DNA from: Petaurus breviceps papuanus
Lineage: Eukaryota; Chordata; Mammalia; Diprotodontia; Petauridae
Reading direction: 5' to 3'
Length of the DNA: 64,000 nucleotides
NCBI GenBank assembly: GCA_028583685.1
Contig: JAMXIF010001195.1
Coordinates: 10,682,353-10,746,352 of the forward strand
Part shown: in pieces, positions 44,900 through 56,973 of the stretch
Layout of the letters: the number at the start of each line of letters is the position of its first letter
Position numbering within the stretch: position 1 is the first letter of the stretch
Program-made: the position numbers and the translations under genes
Notes under the pieces: generated by a model
Databases searched by the model: none
What the model saw: only the letters and a program-made list of their open reading frames with translations
Told to the model about the DNA's origin: nothing

Positions 44900-45700
44900 T
44901 GAGCGACCATGTCTTTAATCACAATCCTCCAATGTACTTCCCATTATATGATGATAACTCAGAATGTACTAGAATTACTGGCATCTTTCTAGAGAGATTT
45001 CCTATGATAAATATCATGCTACCATTTCTTCATGATCACAAAATTGGGTCATCCTCACCATCATTGTCATCATCATCATCATCATCATATTTTTCTCTTC
45101 TTCCTCATTCTTTCCTTTCCCTTTCTTTGTCTCTCCGTCATCTGTTGAGTGAAAGAGAAGCTTCTTTGAAGGGTCATTTCCCTTTCCTCTTACTTAATAT
45201 CAGTTTGAGAGTTGTTTATTTCCTCCCTCCATTCTTGTTCTAAGTTGTGATAGCTTCTGTCCCCTTCAGAATTTATCTTTGTATTAAGAACGACTGTTTC
45301 TTTCCTTTGTAAAGAAACTTCTTTACATCCCTACTAGTTTCTGTTTTGTCAGCCTCTTTGGTCCTCATTCTTTGCAAATTATTTATATCTATTATATGTA
45401 TTTAAATAATGTATGTGACTTTTCTATTACTTAACATGGAAAACAAGAATGCTGCAACTTTTTATAATATTACAGGAGAATCAGTTGACGAAACAAAAGT
45501 ACATGGTATCTATCCCTTTAACAGAAAATGCTTTAAATTGATGTAGCATATCCATTTCACAGTGTTTTAGCTACTAAATACAACGAATTAATTAAATCCC
45601 AGGATCAAGTGAATGAAGAATAAAATCCTGCTTCTGAAGCGAATGTTTTTAATTGAAAGGAACAATGTTAGTAATCTGACATCCAACTCCAGAAAGAAGC
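44900..45700. other. Unassigned; short (ATC)n tract
   Basis: Single-copy-like sequence with a CATCAT tract at 45055-45090. The 114-codon frame at 44899-45243 is low complexity at its end and has no recognised homology. Confidence 0.4.
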
Positions 45701-45739
45701 CTTCAAAATTAATCACAGCCCACCTTTCCATCCCCGCCC

Positions 45740-46085
45740 ATCCCCCATATCTCCCCACGCACCTCCCCACCCCCACCCCACCGGCCTCAGGTGTCTCGGG
45801 GCGCCCGTTCCAGCCAATCCCGCGCAGCGGAACGGGCTACTCAACAAAGGCTCTTGTGCGGCCGTGGGACAGTTAGTTGGTGCCAAGGTTGGAGGAGAGG
45901 CGGTGGAGGCCGAGGAGAGCGCTAGCCGAGACCTGTGCCTGAGAACAGACATGGAGAGCCGGCGGCTGACCCGGGGGCCCTTCCGGCCCACCCACCTGTG
46001 CAGTCTGGACGATGACCTCAAGCTCTCCACATGTCCCACAGCTGCTCATCCTGAGACGGGGCCCGGCAAGCCTGCGGACTCGAGG
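45740..46085. promoter_or_regulatory. CpG-rich candidate promoter with CCAAT motif
   Basis: The window is generally CpG-poor, but here CpGs are dense: about 20 between 45795 and 46085, including TCGGGGCGCCCGTT and CCGCGCAGCGG. A CCAATC motif lies near 45814 and there is no TATA box, the usual plan of a CpG-island promoter. It immediately precedes and overlaps the 45951 reading frame. Confidence 0.6.
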
Positions 46086-46226
46086 AAAGACAGCGCTGAG
46101 AACTCTGGCAGAAAGGGAAGAAGGTTCTTCCACTTCCCAACGTTTTCAGCTAAGCTGTCCCAATTCCTGAGGAGCCTCTCCCTCTCACCTGACCGTCCTC
46201 ACCTGGGGGTGTATCACCCCTTATGA
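45951..46226 (+). CDS. Unrecognised 91-aa ORF in a CpG-rich block (candidate gene or first exon)
   Basis: The ATG at 45951 has G at -3 and G at +4, a favourable context. The frame stays open upstream to 45864 without another ATG, and stops at 46224-46226 (TGA). The product would be basic and Ser/Pro-rich: MESRRLTRGPFRPTHLCSL near the start, an acidic DDD at about residues 24-26, a Lys/Arg patch (residues 58-62, RKGRR), then an amphipathic aromatic/leucine stretch FFHFPTFSAKLSQFLRSLSL (63-82) and the C-terminal GVYHPL. I see no signal peptide or transmembrane span and do not recognise the family. An AATAAA lies near 46426, about 200 bases after the stop, so a short single-exon gene is possible. 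It could also be a first exon, or a GC-rich retrocopy of an mRNA. It overlaps a CpG cluster and no recognised repeat, which is why I keep it while rejecting other similar-sized frames. Confidence 0.45.
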   Translation: MESRRLTRGPFRPTHLCSLDDDLKLSTCPTAAHPETGPGKPADSRKDSAENSGRKGRRFFHFPTFSAKLSQFLRSLSLSPDRPHLGVYHPL

Positions 46227-46419
46227 AGAAGACGGGCTTCCTAATGTGGACATAATGCGATGGCATGGGAAATTGGGGTGAAAGTCATTATGTTTTGGCA
46301 ATGGTTTAATTTATTATTTTCCATTTCTATTCTATTGTTATTCTACTTATTATTTTTATTATATTATGTTATATTTATTATATTGTAATTATTATTCTAT
46401 TCCTATATTTAATTACCTT

Positions 46420-46435
46420 TATAAATAAACAAGTA
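46420..46435 (+). terminator. Possible poly(A) signal AATAAA
   Basis: TATAAATAAACAAG lies about 200 bases beyond the stop of the 45951 ORF, in AT-rich DNA where such hexamers also occur by chance. Confidence 0.3.
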
Positions 46436-46449
46436 GATTAAAATTGATT

Positions 46450-47146
46450 AAAATTTAATTAAATTAAAATGTCAAATTTCATTTTATTTCTACATCAGAT
46501 ATGTGTAAATTCATGCTACAGTGATAACTTTTTAGAGTTTTGATGGTTCCTGGATGTATTCTGGGTTTGGCAGTCTCCAGTGCTATAAAACAATCAAATA
46601 CGTGTGTGTATGTATGTTTATATATGTGTGTATATATATTTCTATACACAGGTGTGTGTGAATGTTTCAGAACTTAATCTTTGATTGATTCCATAACCAA
46701 TATGGCATAAAGAGGGAACATTATACAATTCTGAAAGTCTTAAAAAAACTCTATTCAACACCATTACCAGACATTTCTGGTGACCTGGGAAGAGGCATGC
46801 TACCTAACTCCTGACAAATTTTTTTATGAATTTGAGGTACAGAAGGAAATACAATTCTTTTGAACATGGCCAACAGGAATTCTTAACTAGGAGGGGAAAG
46901 GTAAGAAGGAAAGAGCAGGTTTTGGTAATTAAAAAGGAAATTGAATGAAAAAAAAATAAGAGCCACAGACAAGCCTACATTAATTTTATTAGTACAGCAT
47001 CTGCCACAGAAATCACACTGATATTTCACTGTAGCATGATGGTTCCCCTGTTTCATCTCAGTGGGATATAAGGTCTGTAACGTGTTACCATGAGGAGGTT
47101 ACCCATAAAGAGGGTTAGGGTTGCTCAAGACCCCAAAATTCCAACA
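46450..47146. other. Unassigned AT-rich sequence
   Basis: A TG/TA-rich microsatellite at 46596-46665; otherwise nothing recognised. Confidence 0.4.
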
Positions 47147-47763
47147 TGCCAGGTCCTGCTGAATGAATTCGACTCAAGTCTTCTCTCAGCCAAAGAAAAG
47201 TAAAGTTTATTAAAAGTTTGCTTTTCTTGGACACAGAGTAAGCCTGTGCTGGGTCATTCTGTGGCGCTCTCACACACATGGAGACAAGATGGCATCTTAT
47301 ATAGAGAAGGTTTTGGGAGGAATCTAGGGGTGATCTAGAGGAGGAGTTTGGGGAGGGTCAATGAGTGATTAAGGGTGGGAAGTTGCTGGAGGCTACTTGG
47401 AGACTACAGAGAATGGTAGGGTGGATTGACATTTTGATAGGCTCAAGTCTAGTAACAGAGGTTTGAGCCCAGGCACAAGGTAAGGCTTATGGCCTCATGC
47501 AAATGCCTCATCAAATAGGATGATTTAATCAGAGTTGTGGGGGCGGGGAGGAGTCCCAGAGCCTGTACCTCAAGGACTCAAGGAGAGCTGGAGGGGGCTC
47601 CTAGTTCCCATACCTCATCAAGTGGCCCTCTTGAATGCCAAAGACAACCATAGTGGCAGGCTCAGGAGTTATATGCCTTGGAAGAGGGGTGTTCCTGAGG
47701 GTGGTAATCAACTCTAATTGGATAACAATTAATGAGAGAATAAATATTACAATGAGGGGCTGG
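47147..47763 (-). mobile_element. LTR-like element with promoter and poly(A) motifs
   Basis: On the minus strand: TATATAAGATGCC near 47300, AATAAACTTTAC near 47210, then GAATTCATTCAGCAGGACCT and a terminal GGCA at 47147. The spacing from TATA to AATAAA (about 90 bases) fits a short retroviral R region. The upstream end matches 42930-43180, so it and the 43-kb fragment are one family. It is a fossil, its left flank is not recognised, and no TSD was found. Confidence 0.65.
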
Positions 47764-47769
47764 TCCTGT

Positions 47770-48830
47770 TCTGAAGAATTTTTATAATGTCATTTACTTT
47801 TAAGTAACCTGGAGCCTTAAAGATCTCATAAAAAAAAAATTATCCCCACCCAAGCCTAAGTAGAGCACAATGCCTTCCCCACCTGGGTAGGGTCTGAAGA
47901 AGATTGTTAAGAAAGTTAATCCAATATCATTATTATTAATGTTCTTGAAGAGATTGAACTTTGAAATGAGGACTACAGAAAAAGAATTCTAAATTTCCCC
48001 AAATCATTGTTTATTAATAATTATTTCCCCCAGCCACTTAGCACATGCTTATACATTGATCATAAGCAACATGGTAACCCAGTCAACTAAGGAAATAAGG
48101 TTAATGATTTTTTAAAAAATAAACTCATGCCGGCTCGTAGTGACTATGTGGCAGTTGATATACATTCCACATGATGAAAAGTGTGGGCAATTTATGATCT
48201 CCTCCAAAGGACAAAAGTACTATTCATTCAACATGTTAAGCTTACTGGTCTATAATTTACACCATCTGCCATCTTTTTTTCCTCTTCCTCATCTTGCTTT
48301 TGGGAGATACTGAAATAATGTCAGCATTCTCTTGATTCAGGTTTGATATTGGGACAAATTGGGGCATTTGCAAGTCATTGAATGTTTGATAAAGGAGGTT
48401 AAGTTTGCTTTAACACAGCAAGAATAAACAAAAGGAACAGTAACAGCATCTCTGGAGGAGGCCCTCTTTTCTCCTTTCGGAAACATGTAGTTAGTAAATC
48501 CTCAGGGTATGGTAACTCCCATGGTTTTAGGCATCCATTAAGTCTGAGAGGTGCAGACTACATGCACATTCGGCATTTTATTCCTCCAGATGCAAGGGAA
48601 GCAGCATCAGGAAAACCAGGCCACTCAGGCCTGGTGAAACCTCGCTATGTTGTGACTGTGCAGAAGGAAGCTGCCAAGGACATGCTTGTCCTATCACCCT
48701 GCTCCACCTCTCACCCCCTGTGGTTCCTCAAAGATTAGTGGGAGCAGCTCAGTGATCATGTATGTAACTTCTTTCCTTGCCCTAGGATGCAATTCAATCG
48801 ATGCTTGTAGAGGCTCTCCCTCCCCCCCAC
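47770..48830. other. Mostly unassigned, with a CR1/L3 scrap
   Basis: 48225-48345 resembles antisense CR1/L3 (AAGCTTACTGGTCTATAATT). The rest, including 48420-48800, has no repeat or homologous frame that I recognise. Confidence 0.4.
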
Positions 48831-48831
48831 C

Positions 48832-48866
48832 TCTCTCTCTGTCTCTGTCTCTCTCTCCCTCCCCCT

Positions 48867-48918
<52 letters not shown>
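48832..48918. repeat. (TC)n microsatellite
   Basis: Dinucleotide run with TCTG and CCCT interruptions. The 108-codon frame across it is an artefact. Confidence 0.95.
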
Positions 48919-48919
<1 letters not shown>

Positions 48920-49029
48920 CCTCACTCTCTTTTAATAAGTCTGTGTTCTCACCTATCTTGGGCTCAAAAACTAGTACCTCCTACTTCTCTCTCTTCAGCT
49001 AACGGATGCTAATTATTTGCATGTCATCT

Positions 49030-49150
49030 CTCCTATTAGAATATTTGCTTTGTGAGAACAGAGACTTATTGTATGTCATTTGGGTATTTCCAGTGTTTAA
49101 CCCATTGCCTGACACAGGATAAGAGTTTAATAAATGCTTGTTTCCTGCCT
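49030..49150 (+). repeat. L2 LINE 3' end
   Basis: TTGTGAGAACAGAGACTTAT, CATTGCCTGACACAGGATAA, TTTAATAAATGCTTG. Confidence 0.75.
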
Positions 49151-50100
49151 CATTGACAATGACAACTAGTGACAATCTTCAAGATTGAGTAACTACTTAG
49201 AAGAAAGATGCACAGTATTTGCTACATGTCATGTAATATATTATAGGTTCATAAAAGCAAATGAAATGCACACTTAAGATTTCCAGGAGGGAGACTGGAA
49301 TGTGACAGAGTATTCTGATTTTTGTCTTAATTGAATTTGTCTTCCCCAGAAATAAATTGGGTGCAGGACAATTAAGAGATTTTGAAAAAAAAAAGTAGAA
49401 AGCTAGATCACTTTTGAAAAATGGGAACATATCTGAGATCCTGAGAGTAATTGGTTAACTACTGCCTCTCATTGTAGTATCATCCTGAGTTAATGATATA
49501 GTTAATAAGAAAATATTTTCAAATTAGTTTTATACACATCAGAGCTTTGATAGTAAGAATGATTTATCTCATTCTGCACATTCTACTATAATGAATTCCT
49601 GTTTTCTAGAACCAAATTTTAACTTTTCATTGGATTTCTTTCCAAATGTAACAGTTCCCCCAAACTATGTTTTTGTAATTGTCCTTTGAAACCATTTATC
49701 AATCAGTCCTAATGAATACCAGAAAAGCCTATATAATAAAATACTATAATTTAAATTTGGTTTATTTTAAGTTAGGCTTTGCACAGTGGCTGACCCTAGT
49801 ATGGATTGGGTTGGGGATTGGGAAGTAGGGGGTGGAGATAAAGGCCAACACAATGATTATACACTTGCCAGTTCTCATGTCTCTCAGAAATATACCCCCT
49901 AGCATCTTCCATGTGGGTGATGCCCTCTTAGGTGGTTTGCCATGTGCCAAATCCCTATTACTCCTTCAAAATTCTAACTCAAACTCTTTCAAAACATCAG
50001 TTAACATACACATTAATCTCTTACCATTTTTGGCACCGTGATAATCACTGGAATGAAAGAATATCTGATAATTATGGAGCTAGAAGTGAATTAAGACATA
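49151..50100. other. Unassigned AT-rich sequence
   Basis: Nothing recognised beyond short A/T runs. Confidence 0.4.
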
Positions 50101-50320
50101 CCTGTAAGCATGGTAGTGCCCATAACAGGAATAGGCAAATTTGGAGGAGTGATGGATTTAGATGGGAAATAATGCTACATTTTGGACATGCTAAGTTTGA
50201 GATTCTTATGGGACTTCCAGGTGGCTATGTCCAGTCAAGTATTGGTGATACAGAGTCCTGGTACTCTGGAGAAACCCTGAGAATGAATAAATAGATTCTG
50301 GAGTTATCTTCAGAGAGATG
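50100..50320 (-). repeat. L2 fragment (antisense)
   Basis: GGGACTTCCAGGTGGCTATG and TCCAGTCAAGTATTGGTGAT are the antisense L2 3' region. Confidence 0.6.
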
Positions 50321-50339
50321 GTAATTGAATACCCCATTG

Positions 50340-51470
<1,131 letters not shown>

Positions 51471-51799
51471 CACCCCAAAGTTAAAAGTTAGATTATATGA
51501 CCTCTGAGATTCCTATCACACAAACCAATGACCTCATAATAAATGTATCTATAATCTGCTAATTCTCTTTCATCTTTGCTATTGTTAAAATACAGTGTCA
51601 GAGGGGAAATGAGCATAGTTGCTTTCCTAAAAAATGTGCCAAAAGGCCAATACTTGGCAGCTAAATGGATTAGTGTGACATACCCTATCAAGAAACTTTC
51701 TAAAATATCCTTTCTATGACACTTATTTTAATTGTAGGTAAAAATCATTCCAGTGTATCACTAAAATAGAACTAAAACTATAGATAGTAGAGTTTAAAT

Positions 51800-51930
51800 T
51801 CTTTGAGATGAAGGACTGGATTTTGTTCATTTTTATTTGTCTCTCTCTTTGTAATCTTATACCCCAGCACAGAGCTTTGGACATAATAGAGACTTAATAT
51901 ATTTGTTCAATTGAATCAACATTAATAGAT
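51800..51930 (+). repeat. L2 LINE 3' end
   Basis: TTCTTTGAGATGAAGGACTG, ACCCCAGCACAGAGCTTTGG, ACATAATAGAGACTTAATAT. The following 51930-52560 is unassigned. Confidence 0.7.
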
Positions 51931-52559
51931 ACTGAAAACAGAATTGAATCATTCAATTGACAGGCCAACAAATATACTTGTTTTTTCTACCCCTGATCAA
52001 TTTCCTTAGCTCATGACTATTTTCTTTCCTTTATAAATAAGATGCTCAAATAAAAATTTGAATAGTCTTTAAATAGGTTTGAGTTCTACATAGACTTATT
52101 GCTCTTGTATGTTGCTTACTTAAAGAAATTAAGTTGGATCTTTCCATTTCTACTCATTCCCTATATCTCTGTTGAATTTTTGACAACATTTCATCTTTTT
52201 ATATCTTTCAGATACTCTCTATTTTAATAAACCTCTTGGCAGTAAAGGAAGTGTTTAGGGGAATTAATGTATTAAATCTGTCCAGTTTACCTAACTTTGC
52301 AATGATGCCAACGTATGTAAAAGTGGTGATAGTTAAGGTACATGTGAATTCCAGTATTCCATTTCCCTAAATTATATAATTAGAATCTAGATTCAACTGT
52401 TTTCTCAAATTAGTCATAATCTTATAAGTTTTAAATGATACAAGATTGAGTAGGCAACTAGCTATAGAAAAATTATTAAGTATCTGTGTTGGGAGAGTAG
52501 GGAGTATCTGATGAATTAACATATACTCCACAAGATCAAACACTACCCTGAAACTCAGA

Positions 52560-52650
52560 CAAGTTTTGTACCTTCAAATGGGATGACATGTAAAGTGCTT
52601 TGCAAACTTTCAAATGTTATATAAATGCTTTTTTTCATTATTGTTGTTCT
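52560..52650 (+). repeat. MIR/CORE-SINE tail fragment
   Basis: GTAAAGTGCTTTGCAAACTT then TTATATAAATGC and a TTATTG run. Confidence 0.65.
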
Positions 52651-52858
52651 CACTTTGTTATTACTTTCAAGAAAAAAAATGGGGAGGAAGTGAATTTATA
52701 CTCTTTGAATTGCATCTTAAAATAAGCATTTTGCATGCCATTTGCAGCAGAGAATCACAAATGATTTCTGTTTTCACCCCCTAAAATAAACTAAGCTATA
52801 TGAGTATGTACCCACAGACAAATCCATGGGCAGTCAAGCAGGAGCTGCTTATCTTTTC

Positions 52859-52861
<3 letters not shown>

Positions 52862-52917
<56 letters not shown>

Positions 52918-52927
52918 NNNNNNNNNN

Positions 52928-52976
<49 letters not shown>
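52862..52976. repeat. (AC)n microsatellite with assembly gap
   Basis: An uninterrupted AC run on both sides of ten N bases (52918-52927). The true length is unknown. Confidence 0.98.
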
Positions 52977-52979
52977 CTA

Positions 52980-53700
52980 CACACCTTTCTTTACCAAATA
53001 GGGAGAAGGTAGTATCTACATGCCAGACTTTTGAACCTTTATCATTGAGTTTATCTAAGCCTGCCTGCATTTGCAGCAACCATGAAATGTGTCCACGTGA
53101 TTGCTCAGGTTGCACTGAGAACTGCTGTGTGGAATTAAGGGGAGCCCAGTGAATACATCCTTGTGTCCTGAGGCAATGTCTGACAGCTAATTCAAGCCTT
53201 CCCACAATCATGGAGCCACAACAGAATCATCTATGAAGTCAGCCTTCTCACTTCCTCGATGTGTTTCCAGAGTTGCCTGGTTTGGGAAATGGGACTTTCA
53301 GATATTTGTGCATGGCTTGATATGCCACAGGCAGGATTCTCCTCTCTGTCACTATGGTTTCACAATAAATAAAGGGCTGGGCTGGACATTCTGAGGAGAG
53401 CAGCACTTCTGCACAGTGGTTAATGGCATTCCCTGCATGGCAAGGGAAACCTCTTCCAGCCCTCCTCTCCACTCCCACCTCCCCTTCAAGACTTTGGCAA
53501 GAGAAGACAGGGCATTTTCTAACTTGGTTGGTTTTTAGTGACTTTCATGATGACGAGAAGAATGCCACCTGAGAAGGGTTCAGGAGGATTTACAAAAGAG
53601 ACAACATAACAGCTTGATGAGACCTTATTAACACATAACGACATTAAACATCTCAGGGGACTATGCTCCACTTGTCATTTATAAACGAATGAAGGGAAAC
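52980..53700. other. Repeat-free block
   Basis: No repeat recognised over 720 bases and base composition is more balanced than around it. Short frames (53248-53478 minus) have no homology. Candidate conserved noncoding DNA, unproven. Confidence 0.35.
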
Positions 53701-53714
53701 GAGAGAGAAAATTC

Positions 53715-54515
53715 AATTTAATTCAACAAACATGTCTTAAGCATCAGCTGTGTTCAGTGCTGGGGATACAGAAAGAGGCAAAAACAGTGCTGCCCTCAAG
53801 GAGCTTAGGATCTAATGGCGGAGACCACGTGCAAAAGAAATACATACAAAACAGGCTACATACATGATGGACAGGGAATAATTAAGAGAGGAAGGCTGGA
53901 ATTAAGCAGAGTTGTGGAAGGCTTCCTGTAGTTGGGGCTTAAATGTGAGAAATGCTGGCAATTCGGTTTCCACAGATTCTATAGGAACAATGGGTGTCTA
54001 TATGCAGGAAGGCATAAATCATAATAAAGAGGGGCCTGAGCTAGGCTGGCTCAGAGCAGTTGGGGGATGGTCGCTGGCCTTTCATGAACACACATGCTTA
54101 ATGGACAGGTTGGGAGAGTTGTAACCCAGAAGAGCTGGAGCCAAACCCAGCTCAGAAGGAAGGAATGATGTGAAAGTTAAATGAAACAGCATAAACAGCG
54201 CTTGCCTTTGTCTCACCCTTTGTAGTCTTTTCCGGGAAGCTGCCCATTTTTTTCATTACAGAATAAATGTAGAATGAAGATCATGAAACTTCCTGGATCC
54301 TCAACAAGCATGGTTTATTCCATAGACAGAGCACACAGATTTTCATTTATAACACCAATGAGGTCAGTAGCAGAGTGGAGGAGGGAGAGCATTCCGGGCA
54401 TGTGGGGCAGCCAGAGAGCATGTCCAGGACTGAGAGATGCATGCATATAGTCAGAAGACCAGTGACACTGGATTGATCCTGGAGACAATAGGAAGCCACT
54501 AGAGTTAGCTGGTGT

Positions 54516-54564
<49 letters not shown>

Positions 54565-54990
54565 CAAGCGCGATGATCAGACTTGAGTTTTAGGAAAATC
54601 ACTTTAATGACTGAATGGAGAATAGATTGGAGTGGGGAGAGACCTTGAGGCAGGCAAATCGACCAGCAGTCTATTGAATTAATCAAGGCACAATGTGATG
54701 AGGGTCTACACTAGAGCAGTTCCAGTGCCAGAAGAGAAAAGGAGTTTGGGAGAGATTTTGCAAAAGTGAAATTGGTAGAGCTTGCCCATGGCTTGGATAG
54801 GGAGTGGTAACTGTGAGAGGGAGATAAATCTGGGATGATTCCTAGGTTGTGAGCTGGAGAGACTGGTAAAATGGTGTTGCTACCTAAAGTAATAAGGGAG
54901 GAAGGAGAGGGAGATGTCTTAGGGGGAGAGATAATGAGTTCTGTTTTAGATTCATTGAGCTTTAAGATGCCTACAGGACTTGAAATGTCA
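53715..54990 (-). repeat. L2 LINE, long antisense copy split by (TG)n
   Basis: 53730-53830 is the antisense end (CATCAGCTGTGTTCAGTGCT, CAAGGAGCTTAGGATCTAAT). 54370-54510 has GGAGGGAGAGCATTCCGGGC and ACCAGTGACACTGGATTGAT, and 54565-54970 has CGATGATCAGACTTGAGTTT, TTGGAGTGGGGAGAGACC and GGGATGATTCCTAGGTTGTG. These are the complement of the segments seen in sense at 18700-19000. Confidence 0.75.
54517..54568. repeat. (TG)n tract ending in CGCGCG
   Basis: TGTG run passing into GTGCGCGCGCAAGCGCG, an alternating purine-pyrimidine stretch able to form Z-DNA. Confidence 0.95.
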
Positions 54991-55009
54991 AACCTACAGG
55001 TTTAAAATG

Positions 55010-55170
55010 TTTCTGTGAATGTATATGTACAGCCTATGTCAGATTACTTGCCATCTTGGAGAGGGGGAAGGGGAGTGAAGGGGAGAAAATTAGGAACTCA
55101 AAAGCTCATGGAACTGAATGTTGTAAACTAAAAACACATCTAAAATAAATAATTAAATAAATGGAAAGTT
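55010..55170 (+). mobile_element. L1/HAL1 3' end
   Basis: GTACAGCCTATGTCAGATTA, GAAAATTAGGAACTCAAAAG and an A-rich tail with AAATAAATAATT; compare 30700-30870. Confidence 0.7.
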
Positions 55171-56499
55171 CAAGAAAAAAAGAATTTTGAACCGAAAAAA
55201 ATAAAAAGTTTGAAAGGCAGTGGGAGACGTGAAACTGGAGTCTGAAAAACACAATTAAAGGGTTGGAAAATAATAACAATAATAAAAATTGATAGCTAGC
55301 ACTTAAATAACACCTATAATGTGCCAAGCACTGGCGATGGGAGGGAGATAGTACCATTTTCTTTTCCCTCTTCACCTGTCAAAATACTTTTACCTTTACC
55401 TCAGACACTTGTTCTCTTATATGTACAAATACCCATGTTCTATAAACACCTTTCCACATCTAACTTTTGCCCATTGCCCACCCTCCCAGGTGCCCCTCCA
55501 TAGTAATAGATCTTTCTCGCCTCTTCATGTGAGATAATTTACCCCATTCTACCTCTCCCTTCCTTCTGCACCCATTGTACTTCTCTTCTCTTAATTTTTA
55601 TGTCATTCCTTCAAATTCACCTTGTACTCATACCCTCTGTCTACGTATGTTCCTTCTATCTATTCTGTTAATGATACAATTTTAAGAGTTACAAGTATCA
55701 TCTTCCTATGTAAGGATGTAAACTGTTTAGCTCTATTGAATCCCTTATGTTTTCTTTTCCCTTTTTGCCTCTTTATGCTTCTCTTGGGTCTTGATATTGG
55801 AAGTCAAATTTTTGGTTTAGTTCTGGTCTCCTTATGAAGCCTTGAAATCCTTCTATTTTGTTGAATGACCATTATTTCCTTGATGTATTTATTATGCTTA
55901 ATTTTTGCTAAGTAAGTGATTCTTGGTTGTCTTCCTAGCTCCTTTGCCCTCTGGAATATCAAGTTCCATGACCTCCGATCTTCTAATGTTGGAGCTGCCA
56001 AGTTCTGTGTGATCCTGACTGTGATTCCCCAACATTTGAATTTTTTGTTTTGGGCCACTTGTAGTATTTTTTCCTTGAAAGTTTTTTGAAATTTGGCTAC
56101 AATATTTCTTGGAGTTTTTATTTTGGGATCTCTTTCCTGAGGCAATCAGTGGATTCTTCCAATGCCTATTTTGTCCTCTGGCTCCAGGATATCAGGGGAT
56201 AATTTCTTGAAAGATGCTGTCTAGGTCTTGCTTTTGATTATGGCTTTCAGGTCATTCAACAATTCTGATATTGTCTCTCCTGGAGCAATTTTCCAAGTCA
56301 CTTGTTTTTCCCATGAGATATTTTACATTTTCTTCCATTTTTTCATTCTCTTGAATTTGTTTGATAGATACTTGATGTCTCATAGATTCATTAGCTTCCC
56401 AATTCCAACTTTTAAGGTGTTTTCTTCAATTAGCTTTTGTACTTTTTTCCATTTGGCCAACTGTACTTTTTAAGGAGTTATTTTCTTTAGTGGATTTTT

Positions 56500-56973
56500 T
56501 AAAAAAATATTTAGTTTTCAACATTCTCTTCCGTAAGTTTTAAATTATTCTCCAGAATGGTTGGATCAACTCACAGTTCCACCAACAATTTCTTTGCCAC
56601 ATCTCCAACATTTATCATCTTCCTGTTTTGCCATGTTAACCAATCTGATAGGTGTGATGTGGTATCTCAGAGTTGTTTTGATTTGCATCTCTCTACTGAG
56701 TAGTGATTTAGAGCATTTTTTTTTCTCTTTGGAGGGAGGAAGGTAGGGCAATTGGGGTTAAGTGACTTGCCCAAGGTCACACAGGTAGTAAGTGTTAAGT
56801 GTCTGAGGCTGGATTTGAACTCAGGTCCTCCTGACTCCAGGGCTGGTACTCTACTCACTATGCTACCTAGGTGCCCCCCCCAGAGCATGTTTTTATATGA
56901 CTATAGATAGCTTTAATTTCTTCCTCTGAAAACTGCCTGTTCATATCTTTTGACCATTTATTGACTGGCCTTC
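56500..56973 (-). mobile_element. L1 ORF2 3' fragment inserted in HAL1, 11-bp TSD
   Basis: Minus-strand L1: the plus strand has TTCTCCAGAATGGTTGGATC, CAACATTTATCATCTTCCTG, CCAATCTGATAGGTGTGATG, ATGACTATAGATAGCTTTAA and GAAAACTGCCTGTTCATATC. The minus frame 56566-56751 gives LLSREMQIKTTLRYHITPIR, the conserved C-terminal ORF2p motif. It is flanked by AGTGGATTTTT at 56489-56499 and 56974-56984. It is 5'-truncated and itself hit by a SINE at 56717-56881. Confidence 0.88.
56717..56881 (-). repeat. WSINE-type SINE inserted in the L1 fragment
   Basis: Minus-strand head GGGGCACCTAGGTAGCATAG, core GAGTCAGGAGGACCTGAG, T-rich start on the plus strand. It is flanked by AGAGCAT at 56710-56716 and 56882-56888, and L1 sequence continues on both sides. 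Confidence 0.9.

Noticed and set aside
45713-46133. Minus-strand frames of 86 and 108 codons over the CpG block
   Set aside because: They are shadows of GC-rich sequence opposite the better-supported plus frame, with no homology of their own.
52796-53211. Cys-Val and Thr-His repeat frames
   Set aside because: They are the AC repeat and its complement, joined through N bases.
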